A stretch of DNA of 64,000 nucleotides from an uncultured Parasphingopyxis sp. (GTDB lineage: Bacteria; Pseudomonadota; Alphaproteobacteria; Sphingomonadales; Sphingomonadaceae): positions 372,001-436,000 of the forward strand of contig CAMYKP010000006.1 in assembly GCA_947259005.1 (NCBI GenBank), given 5' to 3'. A program made the position numbers and the translations under genes. The notes under the pieces were generated by a model. The model ran no database searches. It was not told where the DNA came from and worked only from the letters and a program-made list of their open reading frames with translations. Positions 51,340 through 59,765 of this stretch are shown piece by piece (the first letter of the stretch is position 1; each line of letters starts with the position of its first letter).

Positions 51340-53706
51340 TTATCCCTTCGCTTTCAGGCGCGCGTTTAGCGCATCGACGATCGCCGTTCGATCATATCGG
51401 TAAAACCTGCCCTTGCCGGGTGACGGATCGGCAGTGAGCCGCACGACATTGTCTTGTAATTCGCTAGAGACATAATCTGCATCGCTGGCGTCGATCACCA
51501 GATCGGAATCTTCGGTTGCGTCAAAGGTGATGTCATATCCGGCCATTTCGATCAGTGGTACGAGCAGTTCATGGCGCCAAAGATCATCTCCACCGATAAC
51601 CAGGCAACGCGGCTTTTGGGATGACGCGCTCCAGGGTCGGCGCCCTGCATTGCCCGAAAATTCGGAGAAGAGATAATGCGCGTCGAGCAGCTCAATCGGA
51701 CTGCCGTCCACGACAGCAACGCCGGCAATGCGGCCCGGCCGGAGAGCAGGCTCGAACGTTTCGGGCAATGGGCCAACATCGGCTGTTCCACTTTCGATCG
51801 CGTAAGCGATGGCCGCATTGCCGTCACTTAGGCGCAACAGACGCACGGTGCCGGTCTCGGGAAGAGGCGAACACGTCACAACTGGTAACGTCTCGTCATT
51901 CCAAACAAGCCGCAATGTGCCGGCCCGCTCTGCAATCTGCGAGACATCCGCATCGATGATGCGTTCAACAAGCGCCATGCGTATGGCGCGACGCCGACCA
52001 TCTCTGTCCCCGAAAATCAAAGCCTCAGGCGCTGCCGAGATCTGCTCGATCTCGTGTCTGTCGTCCTTGGTATTGCGGCTGAGCGACAGACGAATCCCAG
52101 CGGCTGAAGCTAGCCCTGCAACATCAAGCAGGAGCAAAGGCAGGCCGTTGTCGGGCAATGCTGTTCCAGCGTAGATTCCGGCGCCCATGATCCCCGGCGC
52201 AGCAGGTTTCACGACCAGTTCTTCATGATTGTATACGGCCGACACCATGATCGCATAGCGTTCGCGGCGATTGGAGCGGACGATCACGAGGTGGCGGTCA
52301 TCCCGGCTTTCAGGCGTATCCCCTTCCGGATTTTCGCCTTCGAGCATGCGACCCAGCCGGATAACAGGAACGCGACTCTCGCGGATAATCGCGAATTCCG
52401 TACCGCCGACTTTCTCCATGCGCGCCCTGCCCCTGTTGAGGGACACGATTTCGTCGATATTGGAGCGCGGAATGGCATAGTAGCCATTGCGCACACCAAA
52501 AATCAGCGCCGGTATGATCGTAAGCGTCAGGGGAACGAACAGCGCCAATTTGGTGCCTTCGCCCAACACGCTCTCAATCTCGATCGTACCCCCAATCCGC
52601 TCGACGTTTGACCTGACAACATCCATGCCGACACCCCTGCCCGATACTGTACTGACCGCATCGGCAGTGGACAGGCCGGGCTGGAAGACGAGGTCCAGCA
52701 ATTCCCTTCCATCCATGGTTTTCACGGCGTCGGCAGACAGGTTCCCACTCTCCACCGCGCGATCACCAAGTTTTTTCTGGTCGATTCCGCGCCCGTCATC
52801 AGCGATGACGATCTGGATCTGGTTTCCCGATTGATGCGCGCTTATCCGCAACACACCATCTCGGGTTTTGCCAGCCTCATGTCGTTCCTCTGGACCTTCG
52901 ATGCCGTGATCGAGCGCATTGCGCACGATATGGGTCAACGGATCGCGCAGCATCTCGATCATCTCGCGATCAAGTTCCACATCGGCACCATCAATCTCCA
53001 ACACAACCGATTTGCCGAGTTCGGCCGAAAGGTCGCGGACCAGACGGGGCAAGGCAGCAAACAGACTTTCAATTCGCTGCATCCGTGCCCAGGTTATCGC
53101 GTCGCGCATTTCGGCGACACAGGAGGACATGCGGTCAAAAGCAGTTTCGACCTGATCATCACTCTTCGTACGGCGAAGCTGACGCGACAATTCGTTGCGC
53201 GAAAGCACGAGATCAGACACCCCGCTCATCAATCTGTCGAGCAATTCCAGAGGAACACGAATGCTGCGTGCTGGGTTGCGGCGCTCGGCAACCGACTGGC
53301 TGGCGACGGGGAACATATCGCTGTCGTCTTCTGTGGCTGTGAGAGCGGCAATCAACAGTCCGTCGATCGCCTCATCAATCTCTTCACCCAATTCAAGGGC
53401 ATCAACAATCTCGCCGATACGGTCGATTATTGCGAGGATCGCGCTTACCAGGGCGGGCGTGGGTTCACGCTTGCCATCACGCAGGTCCGAAAGCGCGTTT
53501 TCGGCTTCATGGCTAACCCTCTGAAGATGGGTGAGATCAAGGAATCCGCAGCTCCCCTTGACCGTGTGGACGAAGCGAAAAACATCATCCAGACGTCTGC
53601 TGTCCTTCGGATTGGCCTCCCAAGCAACAATTTCACCGGAAATCGTTCCCAGCGTTTCGCGCGTTTCGGCAATGAATTCAGCCAGCAGGTCGTCCATCGG
53701 GCCCAT
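51340..53706 (-). CDS. cheA: CheA-type histidine kinase with degenerate C-terminal receiver
   Basis: 788 aa. P1 phosphotransfer domain with His47 (RFVHTVKGSCGFLDL), no obvious P2, dimerisation and ATPase domains (HIVRNALDHGIEGPEERH, IADDGRGID, GRGVGMDVVRSNVERIGG) and a CheW-like P5. After that come a second CheW-like segment (about 560-690) and a final region beginning RCLVIGGDDLWRHELLVPLI. That last region looks like a receiver that kept its first strand and last helix but has no D-x-x-M-P phospho-site. The order chpT-cheA-cheW-cheY-cheB-cheR is one operon. Confidence 0.93.
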   Translation of the reverse strand: MGPMDDLLAEFIAETRETLGTISGEIVAWEANPKDSRRLDDVFRFVHTVKGSCGFLDLTHLQRVSHEAENALSDLRDGKREPTPALVSAILAIIDRIGEIVDALELGEEIDEAIDGLLIAALTATEDDSDMFPVASQSVAERRNPARSIRVPLELLDRLMSGVSDLVLSRNELSRQLRRTKSDDQVETAFDRMSSCVAEMRDAITWARMQRIESLFAALPRLVRDLSAELGKSVVLEIDGADVELDREMIEMLRDPLTHIVRNALDHGIEGPEERHEAGKTRDGVLRISAHQSGNQIQIVIADDGRGIDQKKLGDRAVESGNLSADAVKTMDGRELLDLVFQPGLSTADAVSTVSGRGVGMDVVRSNVERIGGTIEIESVLGEGTKLALFVPLTLTIIPALIFGVRNGYYAIPRSNIDEIVSLNRGRARMEKVGGTEFAIIRESRVPVIRLGRMLEGENPEGDTPESRDDRHLVIVRSNRRERYAIMVSAVYNHEELVVKPAAPGIMGAGIYAGTALPDNGLPLLLLDVAGLASAAGIRLSLSRNTKDDRHEIEQISAAPEALIFGDRDGRRRAIRMALVERIIDADVSQIAERAGTLRLVWNDETLPVVTCSPLPETGTVRLLRLSDGNAAIAYAIESGTADVGPLPETFEPALRPGRIAGVAVVDGSPIELLDAHYLFSEFSGNAGRRPWSASSQKPRCLVIGGDDLWRHELLVPLIEMAGYDITFDATEDSDLVIDASDADYVSSELQDNVVRLTADPSPGKGRFYRYDRTAIVDALNARLKAKG

Positions 53707-53769
53707 CCAGAAAAGTCATTTGACTGTCCTGATGCGCCCTGATGGTTAAAATGCGGTTTACCCGGCGGC

Positions 53770-54399
53770 TTAACTAGCGAAAGTTACGCCGAAAAGCAGG
53801 ACATTATCCTCCGGTTCGGAAACCATCACTTCGCCATGGCCTTCTTCGACCAGCACATGGACGAGCCAAGCCGCTGCAGCGCGCGGCGTCAGCGCTTCGG
53901 CGTCAGTCTTGCCGAGCAATGCCGTTTTGAGTTCGGGATCCAACACAATGCGCGTTCCTTCAGCCCGAACCACGATTTCTCCGCCTTCAGCTCCCACGAG
54001 CAGCGTACCTCCGCGCACCAGCGCATCGGCCGCAATCAACGCAAGATTGAGCAATATCTTGATCTTCGCCTTGGACATGGAGGGTTGTTCGACCATCCAT
54101 TCAAGCTCCACCCTGCCGGTGTTGCCGACCAGGCCTTCAATCGCCGTCTTGGCTTCACGGCTGTCAATTTCATCGTCAAACCCGCCAGCAGCACCAAAAG
54201 CGAGACGGAAGAATTTGAGCTTTGTCGCCGATGTTCTGGCGCTTTCGGCAAGCAGTTCCATGCAGCGCTCGCGCATCTCGGGGTCATGCTCGTCGGCAAG
54301 CAGTTCGATACCATTGTTGAGCGCTCCGATCGGGCTCAACAGGTCGTGACACAGGCGCGACGCCAAAAGGCTCGCAAATTCAACGCTCTTGCTGTCCAT
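53770..54399 (-). CDS. chpT: Histidine phosphotransferase ChpT
   Basis: 209 aa. The phospho-His (His18) lies in LLASRLCHDLLSPIGALNNG, the ChpT signature, with a degenerate ATPase-like C-terminal half. In Caulobacter ChpT passes phosphate from CckA to CtrA and CpdR. Here it is placed directly before cheA, with 63 bases between. An upstream in-frame ATG at 54420 and TTG at 54432 are possible; 54399 gives the usual start MDSKSVEFASLL. DivL, which acts on CckA, is at 7983-10334. Confidence 0.88.
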   Translation of the reverse strand: MDSKSVEFASLLASRLCHDLLSPIGALNNGIELLADEHDPEMRERCMELLAESARTSATKLKFFRLAFGAAGGFDDEIDSREAKTAIEGLVGNTGRVELEWMVEQPSMSKAKIKILLNLALIAADALVRGGTLLVGAEGGEIVVRAEGTRIVLDPELKTALLGKTDAEALTPRAAAAWLVHVLVEEGHGEVMVSEPEDNVLLFGVTFAS

Positions 54400-54435
54400 T
54401 GTCCGGCGGTTCCTGTTCATTGCTGTGCGCAATCC

Positions 54436-54849
54436 CTAATGTCGGTTGGACGCAGGGCTTGCAAGGGCTAGCTCCACAGGCTCCAGATGACCGGGAGACG
54501 GCACGTGCCATGCGTCCATTTCTCCACCCGCTACAATGAGCCATATTCGCCCGATATCAAGCGCCATTTCAGCGTCCCGAGCGGACGGTTCGGTGCTCCC
54601 CGCTGGATGAGAATGATAATGGCCGATGATCTGGTCGCCTCCGTCGCGTTCGGCGCGAATGGCCGCAAACAAAGCAGCCGGATCGATTTCGAAGTTGCTC
54701 GCCGGGTTTTTCGCAACATTTGCCATTGGTATCGCGCTGACAATGTAAGATTCTTCGCCCAAAAGAAGTCCGCAAGTTTCGACTTCGGGCGATCCTGCTG
54801 CTTCGCTCAGAATTCGCTCCTGCGCGGCTCTTGATATTGTGACGATCAC
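54436..54849 (-). CDS. JAMM/MPN-domain metallopeptidase-like protein
   Basis: About 137 aa of the JAB1/MPN fold. Zinc motif GHYHSHPAGSTEPSARD (H-x-H, Ser, Asp) with the general Glu in VETCGLLLGEE. Bacterial members (Mec+/RadC-like, Mov34) cleave isopeptide bonds or act with small ubiquitin-like sulfur carriers; the target here is unknown. The start is uncertain: GTG 54849, or ATG 54888 that would overlap the divergent rluD start. It precedes chpT on the same strand. Confidence 0.82.
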   Translation of the reverse strand: MIVTISRAAQERILSEAAGSPEVETCGLLLGEESYIVSAIPMANVAKNPASNFEIDPAALFAAIRAERDGGDQIIGHYHSHPAGSTEPSARDAEMALDIGRIWLIVAGGEMDAWHVPSPGHLEPVELALASPASNRH

Positions 54850-54878
54850 CCCCAAATATCTATGCGATGATGGGGGAT

Positions 54879-55823
54879 ATGTCGACATTGGAAGCTCGTA
54901 TTTCAGCGGAAAATGATGGCTGGCGGCTCGATAGAGCGCTCGCCGCTACTCTTCCGCAATTTTCGCGCGAACGGCTGAAAAAGCTGATTTCTTCAGGCCA
55001 TGTGCGAACTTCCAGCGGTACCGAAGCACGCGACCCGAAAAGCGCAGTCAAGGAAGACCAGAGTTTTACGGTATCGGTCCCTCCTCCAGAACCCGCAGAA
55101 GCCGTCGCACAAGACATCCCGCTTTCTGTGGTGTTCGAAGACGAGTATCTGATCGTTGTCGATAAACCGGTAGGGCTCGTCGTCCATCCGGCGGCTGGCA
55201 ACGCCGACGGCACGCTGGTCAACGCCCTGCTCCACCATTGCGCCGGAAATCTCTCCGGAATCGGCGGCATCGCGCGTCCCGGTATCGTTCACCGCATCGA
55301 CAAGGGAACATCGGGTCTGATCGTTGCGGCCAAGACGGACAAGGCCCATGTCGGGCTGGCCAAACAATTTGCCGCACACAGCATCGACCGTGTTTACAAT
55401 GCTGTAGTGAACAAGGTTGTCATGGATTCCGAAGGTACGATCGAAGGGAATCTGGCGCGATCATCGCGCAATCGCCAGAAAATGGAGGTTGTGGAAGCTG
55501 GACGCGGCAAGCACGCAATCACGCATTTCCGCCGGTTGGAAGCGTTAAATGACGCAACATTGGTCGAATGTCGCCTCGAAACAGGGCGCACCCATCAAGT
55601 CCGCGTGCATATGGCGCATATCGGCCATTCCCTGCTCGGTGATCCCTTTTATGGGCGTACAAACAAGGCGCATCGGGGGATTCTCGAAAAATTGGATTTC
55701 CGCCGACAGGCATTACATGCTAAAAGGCTGGGATTCATCCATCCCGTAACAAGTGAAGCTTTAGCATTTGAAAGCGAACTCCCTGTCGACATACAGGAAC
55801 TGTTAAGGGCATTATACGTATAG
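54879..55823 (+). CDS. rluD: Ribosomal large-subunit pseudouridine synthase (RluD-like)
   Basis: 314 aa: N-terminal S4 domain (WRLDRALAATLPQFSRERLK), then the RluA-family catalytic core with Asp in GIVHRIDKGTSGLIVAAKT. GRTHQVRVHMAHIGHSLLGDP and RQALHAKRLGFIHP are diagnostic. RluD makes pseudouridines 1911, 1915 and 1917 of 23S rRNA. ATG 54879 is preferred over 54867 and 54870; all give nearly the same protein. Confidence 0.93.
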   Translation: MSTLEARISAENDGWRLDRALAATLPQFSRERLKKLISSGHVRTSSGTEARDPKSAVKEDQSFTVSVPPPEPAEAVAQDIPLSVVFEDEYLIVVDKPVGLVVHPAAGNADGTLVNALLHHCAGNLSGIGGIARPGIVHRIDKGTSGLIVAAKTDKAHVGLAKQFAAHSIDRVYNAVVNKVVMDSEGTIEGNLARSSRNRQKMEVVEAGRGKHAITHFRRLEALNDATLVECRLETGRTHQVRVHMAHIGHSLLGDPFYGRTNKAHRGILEKLDFRRQALHAKRLGFIHPVTSEALAFESELPVDIQELLRALYV

Positions 55824-55875
55824 ATAATACAAGGTTTTGCGGGGATTAACCGCGCGAACAAGGTTCAAGGAGAAA

Positions 55876-56781
55876 ATGAGCGATATGGCTAAAGCCGTTG
55901 CTACAATTCCGGCGATTGGGGGCGAACTAGGCCTCAATCGTTACATGACCGAAATCAAGAAATTCCCGATCCTGTCCCAGGAAGAGGAATATATGCTTGC
56001 CAAGCGGTTCGAAGAGCATGACGACCGCGAAGCAGCACAGAAGCTTGTGACGTCACATCTGCGTCTCGTCGCGAAAATCGCGATGGGCTATCGCGGCTAT
56101 GGGCTGCCGGTGACGGAGCTCATTTCCGAAGGCAATATCGGCCTGATGCAGGGCGTGAAGAAGTTTGAAGCCGATCGCGGTTTCCGGCTTGCAACCTACG
56201 CCATGTGGTGGATCCGCGCCTCGATCCAGGAATATATCCTGCGGTCCTGGAGCCTCGTCAAAATGGGCACAACTGCGGCGCAGAAAAAGCTGTTTTTCAA
56301 CCTTCGCAAGATGAAATCGCGCCTCAACGCGTTTGAGGATGGTGATCTCAAGCCTGAAGATGTCGAAACGATCGCTAGTGATCTCGGTGTGACCGAAGAC
56401 GAAGTCATCAGCATGAACCGCCGTATGGCGATGGGCGGCGATACGTCGCTCAACGTGCCGATGCGCGAGGATGGCGAAGGCCAGTGGCAGGATTGGCTCG
56501 TTGATGACGAACCGCTGCACGACCAGACGATTGCCAATGAGCAGGAAGCCGATGTCCGGCGCGGTATGCTGATGGAAGCGATGGGCGAGCTCAATGAGCG
56601 CGAACAGCACATCCTGACCGAACGCAAGCTGACAGATGATCCCCAGACACTGGAAGAACTTAGCCAGGTTTACGGCGTATCGCGCGAGCGTATCCGCCAG
56701 ATCGAGGTTCGGGCATTCGAGAAGCTGCAAAAGGCCATGATGCGGATTGCGGAAGACAAGAAGCTGCTTCCGGCGAGCTAA
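55876..56781 (+). CDS. rpoH: RNA polymerase heat-shock sigma factor RpoH
   Basis: 301 aa sigma-32. Region 2 reads LVTSHLRLVAKIAMGYRGYG and ADRGFRLATYAMWWIRASIQEYILRSW (in parts); the RpoH box is AQKKLFFNLRKMK, and region 4 is VYGVSRERIRQIEVRAFEKL. It directs transcription of chaperone and protease genes. AAGGAGAAA precedes ATG 55876. A -10-like stretch TATAGATAAT lies at about 55819-55828 in the end of rluD. Confidence 0.97.
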   Translation: MSDMAKAVATIPAIGGELGLNRYMTEIKKFPILSQEEEYMLAKRFEEHDDREAAQKLVTSHLRLVAKIAMGYRGYGLPVTELISEGNIGLMQGVKKFEADRGFRLATYAMWWIRASIQEYILRSWSLVKMGTTAAQKKLFFNLRKMKSRLNAFEDGDLKPEDVETIASDLGVTEDEVISMNRRMAMGGDTSLNVPMREDGEGQWQDWLVDDEPLHDQTIANEQEADVRRGMLMEAMGELNEREQHILTERKLTDDPQTLEELSQVYGVSRERIRQIEVRAFEKLQKAMMRIAEDKKLLPAS

Positions 56782-56802
56782 ACCGCCAAATTGAATTACC
56801 AG

Positions 56803-56844
56803 AAACGCCGTTCCCGGTTCATATCGGGGATGGCGTTTTTCTTT
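56803..56844 (+). terminator. Rho-independent terminator of rpoH
   Basis: AAACGCC (56803-56809) and GGCGTTT (56832-56838) form the lower stem; TTCCCG and CGGGGA extend it. TTTTTCTTT follows. It lies between rpoH and mtgA. Confidence 0.82.
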
Positions 56845-56864
56845 GAGCAGGATAAACCGGCTGC

Positions 56865-57545
56865 ATGGCCGCCCGCTCCCGATCCCTTCCCACGCGCATG
56901 TTGATCTTCGTTTTCAAGGCTATCCTCTGGTTTGTGCTCATCACAGTCCTGTGGGTCCTGCTCTACCGGTTCGTCCCGCCGCCGGTAACAGCGACGATGT
57001 TGATGGACGAGCAAGGTGCAACGCGAGACTGGACGAGCATGGGCAATATCGACCGGTCGATGGCTGTGGCGGCGATTGCGGCCGAGGATGGCAATTTCTG
57101 CCTCCATAACGGCTTCGACCTCGACGCCATCGAGCAGGCCTGGGAGGAACGCCAATCGGGGCAGCGACAGCGTGGCGGCTCCTCAATCAGCCAGCAGACC
57201 GCAAAAAACGTGTTCCTCTGGCAGGGTGGAGGCTGGTTCCGTAAAGGTCTTGAAGCCTATTTCACGGTGCTGATTGAGCTACTCTGGGGCAAGAACCGGA
57301 TCATGGAAGTTTATCTGAACGTCGCGGAAACCGGGATCGGCACCTATGGGGTAGAGGCCGGGGCCCAACGCTATTTCGGCCATGGAGCAAGCCAGTTGTC
57401 GGATACGGAGGCCGCGCGGATGATCGCGGTGTTTCCCGCACCGCAGACACGCAGTCCCAATGGGGGCTGGACGGCGCGTTATGCGGGTCGGATTGCCAGC
57501 CGCATGCAGCAGGTCCGAGCAAGCCCGCTCGACGACTGTATCTGA
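56865..57545 (+). CDS. mtgA: Monofunctional peptidoglycan glycosyltransferase MtgA
   Basis: 226 aa with one N-terminal membrane helix (about 14-36) and a GT51 domain. The catalytic Glu lies in AAIAAEDGNFCLHNGFD; RGGSSISQQTAKNVFLW and KNRIMEVYLNVAETGIGTYG are the other GT51 motifs. It polymerises lipid II in the periplasm. Preceded by the rpoH terminator; convergent with ybaB. Confidence 0.94.
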   Translation: MAARSRSLPTRMLIFVFKAILWFVLITVLWVLLYRFVPPPVTATMLMDEQGATRDWTSMGNIDRSMAVAAIAAEDGNFCLHNGFDLDAIEQAWEERQSGQRQRGGSSISQQTAKNVFLWQGGGWFRKGLEAYFTVLIELLWGKNRIMEVYLNVAETGIGTYGVEAGAQRYFGHGASQLSDTEAARMIAVFPAPQTRSPNGGWTARYAGRIASRMQQVRASPLDDCI

Positions 57546-57554
57546 GGGAGAGCC

Positions 57555-57878
57555 CTAAAAAGGCAACTTAAAGCCAGGCGGTAGCGGAAGACCGCTCGTC
57601 ATCTTGCCCATTTCTTCCTGGCTCTTGGCGTCAGCCTTGATCCGCGCGTCGTTGAGCGCGGCGGCGATCAGGTCTTCAAGCACCTGCTTTTCGTCCGGCG
57701 TCATTAGCGAATCATCGATTTCGACACCCTTGATCGTACCTTTGGCGCTTGCCCGGACTTTGACGAGCCCGCCACCCGACACGCCCTCAACCTCGATATT
57801 TTCGAGGCTGGCCTGCGCTTTCTGCAGTTCTTGCTGCACATTCTGCGCAGCTTTCATGATGTCTTCTAATTTATCCAC
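57555..57878 (-). CDS. ybaB: YbaB/EbfC nucleoid-associated protein
   Basis: 107 aa DNA-binding protein: LEDIMKAAQNVQQELQKAQ coiled N-terminus, VSGGGLVKVRASAKGTIKGVEID core and the end PLPPGFKLPF. Start GTG 57878 with AGGAG nine bases upstream gives family length. It follows dnaX by about 20 bases, the usual order. Confidence 0.93.
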   Translation of the reverse strand: MDKLEDIMKAAQNVQQELQKAQASLENIEVEGVSGGGLVKVRASAKGTIKGVEIDDSLMTPDEKQVLEDLIAAALNDARIKADAKSQEEMGKMTSGLPLPPGFKLPF

Positions 57879-57898
57879 GGAAAACAACTCCTATTGGT

Positions 57899-59581
57899 TC
57901 AGCCTGCGCCGCCCGGGACAAGCTTGTAATCAATCAGTTCGGCCTCGGGGAAGGCCTCAAAGGCCGCCTTGACCATCGGTGACTGCAAAACGGCCTCGCG
58001 TTCGGCATTCTGCGCCGCGTGCTCCTGTTCAAGCAAGCTTGGCTCGCCTTTTTCATCACTGGTCTCAATGATCCAGCCATGCCCAGTTTCCTGGCGGAGC
58101 AACCGGCCGAGATCGCGGAAAAATTCTTCGTCGCGAGGTTTCGTTGGATGGATCACGAGATTGGGCGGTTCATAGCGGACCGGCCTGACATCGCGTTCGA
58201 GAAACTGTGCGGTGCGCCAGCTCTCGTCGTCAACCATGCTATCGGCTACCATCTTGACCATCGCGGCATAGGTTGGTGGAAAGGCGCCTTGCGGCCCGCC
58301 TCCCTTCTCTGCCGGCGCTTGGGCCTGAGAAGTGGCACTTAATTCACCACTTTCGAATTTGCGCGCCAGATCACCGGGATCGGGCATTCCGGCTGCATGA
58401 ACGATCCTGAGCAGCGCCATCTCCGCAGCTTCGAGCGGCATCGGCGCGGTTTCCACCTCGTGAAGACCCTTGAGCAAGAGCTGCCAGATCCTGTGGAGTT
58501 GCGCAAAGCCGAGCCTGCTAGCCCAATCGGCGAAGGCCGCGCGTTCTTCGGCCGATAATGCAGGGTCATCGGCTCCCCCGACTTTCGCCCGTACTATCCC
58601 ATGGGCCGTTTCGAGCAATCCGCGAAACAGCGACGCCGGGTCGGTACCAAGATCATGCTGTTCCTGAACGGTTGTGAGAACGTCTTTTGCTTCGCCGGCC
58701 AGCAACTGACCGAACAGGGCCCGCACGGCGCCGCGATCCGACAGCCCGATCATCTCACGAACCTGCGCGGCCGTCACGCCGTCCGTTCCATGGGCTATGG
58801 CTTGGTCAAGTATCGAGAGCCCGTCACGCGCGGACCCTTCTGCGGCCCGCGCGATAAGAGCCAGCGCCTCATCCTCGGCTTCGGCACCTTCCTGCTCAAG
58901 AATAGACCGAAACAGTCCGGCCAGCTTGTCCGCAGGGATCCGCCGGAGATCAAATCGCTGGCAACGCGAAAGCACCGTCACCGGCACCTTGTTCACCTCG
59001 GTCGTCGCGAAAAGGAATTTTACGTGCGGCGGCGGTTCTTCAAGCGTCTTAAGAAGCGCGTTGAACGCGTTCTTAGACAGCATATGGACTTCATCGATGA
59101 TATAGACCTTGAAGCGCGCCGAAACGGCGGAATAGCGCACCGCTTCGATAATTTCGCGAACATCGTCAACGCCGGTATGCGAGGCTGCGTCCATTTCGAC
59201 AACATCGATATGGCGCCCTTCGGCGATCGCAACACAGGGCTCGCAGGATCCGCACGGATCGATCGTTGGCCCGCCTTCCCCGTCCCGTCCTACACAATTG
59301 AGCGCTTTGGCAATCAGCCGCGCCGTCGTGGTCTTGCCAACACCGCGCACGCCGGTGAGAAGAAATGCATGGGCCAGCCTGTCGCGCTTGATTGCGTTGC
59401 CCAGGGTCTGGACCATAGCGTCCTGCCCAATCAGCCCTTCGAAGCTTTGCGGCCGGTATTTACGGGCAAGCACGCGATAGGGTTGTGCAGCCTGGGGAGC
59501 TTCCGGCTGTGGCGGTTCGCCTAAACCAAGACCCGGACCGGAATCGGCAGCAGGTTCCATCATATCGGGGGAATCGGACAT
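57899..59581 (-). CDS. dnaX: DNA polymerase III subunits gamma/tau
   Basis: 560 aa clamp-loader ATPase. RVLARKYRPQSFEGLIGQD start, Walker A LTGVRGVGKTTTARLIAKAL, zinc site with CGSCEPC plus an upstream Cys, Walker B YIIDEVHMLSKNAFNALLKTLEEPP (in parts) and sensor LSRCQRFDLRRI. The tau tail is short and moderately conserved. The frame is open 52 codons further upstream, but that part crosses the SRP RNA gene, so ATG 59581 is preferred. Confidence 0.95.
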   Translation of the reverse strand: MSDSPDMMEPAADSGPGLGLGEPPQPEAPQAAQPYRVLARKYRPQSFEGLIGQDAMVQTLGNAIKRDRLAHAFLLTGVRGVGKTTTARLIAKALNCVGRDGEGGPTIDPCGSCEPCVAIAEGRHIDVVEMDAASHTGVDDVREIIEAVRYSAVSARFKVYIIDEVHMLSKNAFNALLKTLEEPPPHVKFLFATTEVNKVPVTVLSRCQRFDLRRIPADKLAGLFRSILEQEGAEAEDEALALIARAAEGSARDGLSILDQAIAHGTDGVTAAQVREMIGLSDRGAVRALFGQLLAGEAKDVLTTVQEQHDLGTDPASLFRGLLETAHGIVRAKVGGADDPALSAEERAAFADWASRLGFAQLHRIWQLLLKGLHEVETAPMPLEAAEMALLRIVHAAGMPDPGDLARKFESGELSATSQAQAPAEKGGGPQGAFPPTYAAMVKMVADSMVDDESWRTAQFLERDVRPVRYEPPNLVIHPTKPRDEEFFRDLGRLLRQETGHGWIIETSDEKGEPSLLEQEHAAQNAEREAVLQSPMVKAAFEAFPEAELIDYKLVPGGAG

Positions 59582-59633
59582 GCGTGAAGGGTAGCCCGAG
59601 ACGGCCGCCATGTCGAAAGGGTTATGAAGAGAA

Positions 59634-59730
59634 AAGGTGGAAGCCGGAACGACCCGCGACGAAATCGTTACGGCTGCTTCCTTCCGGATCTGACCGGGTT
59701 GGCGAATGTCACGTCCGCCCGACTTCCGAG
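59634..59730 (-). ncRNA. ffs: Signal recognition particle RNA (4.5S, small type)
   Basis: On the minus strand the universal core GGTCAGATCCGGAAGGAAGC occurs (complement of 59676-59695), followed by AGCCGTAAC and the distal hairpin. The ends can pair: GGAAGTCGG (complement of 59719-59727) with CCGGCTTCC (complement of 59639-59647), giving an RNA of about 97 nt that ends in TTTTCTC. It binds Ffh, encoded at 31827-33278. Position before dnaX is common in Proteobacteria. Confidence 0.95.
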
Positions 59731-59765
59731 GGGGCATATGGCGATGTCGGAATGAAAATGCAATG

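Noticed and set aside
52831..53742. Plus-strand open frame of 303 codons opposite cheA
   Set aside because: Antisense shadow; the minus-strand CheA frame is fully supported.
58601..59524. Plus-strand open frame of 307 codons opposite dnaX
   Set aside because: Antisense shadow without family features.
59582..59737. Extended N-terminus for DnaX
   Set aside because: It would run through the SRP RNA gene; no similarity to DnaX before MSDSPDMM.
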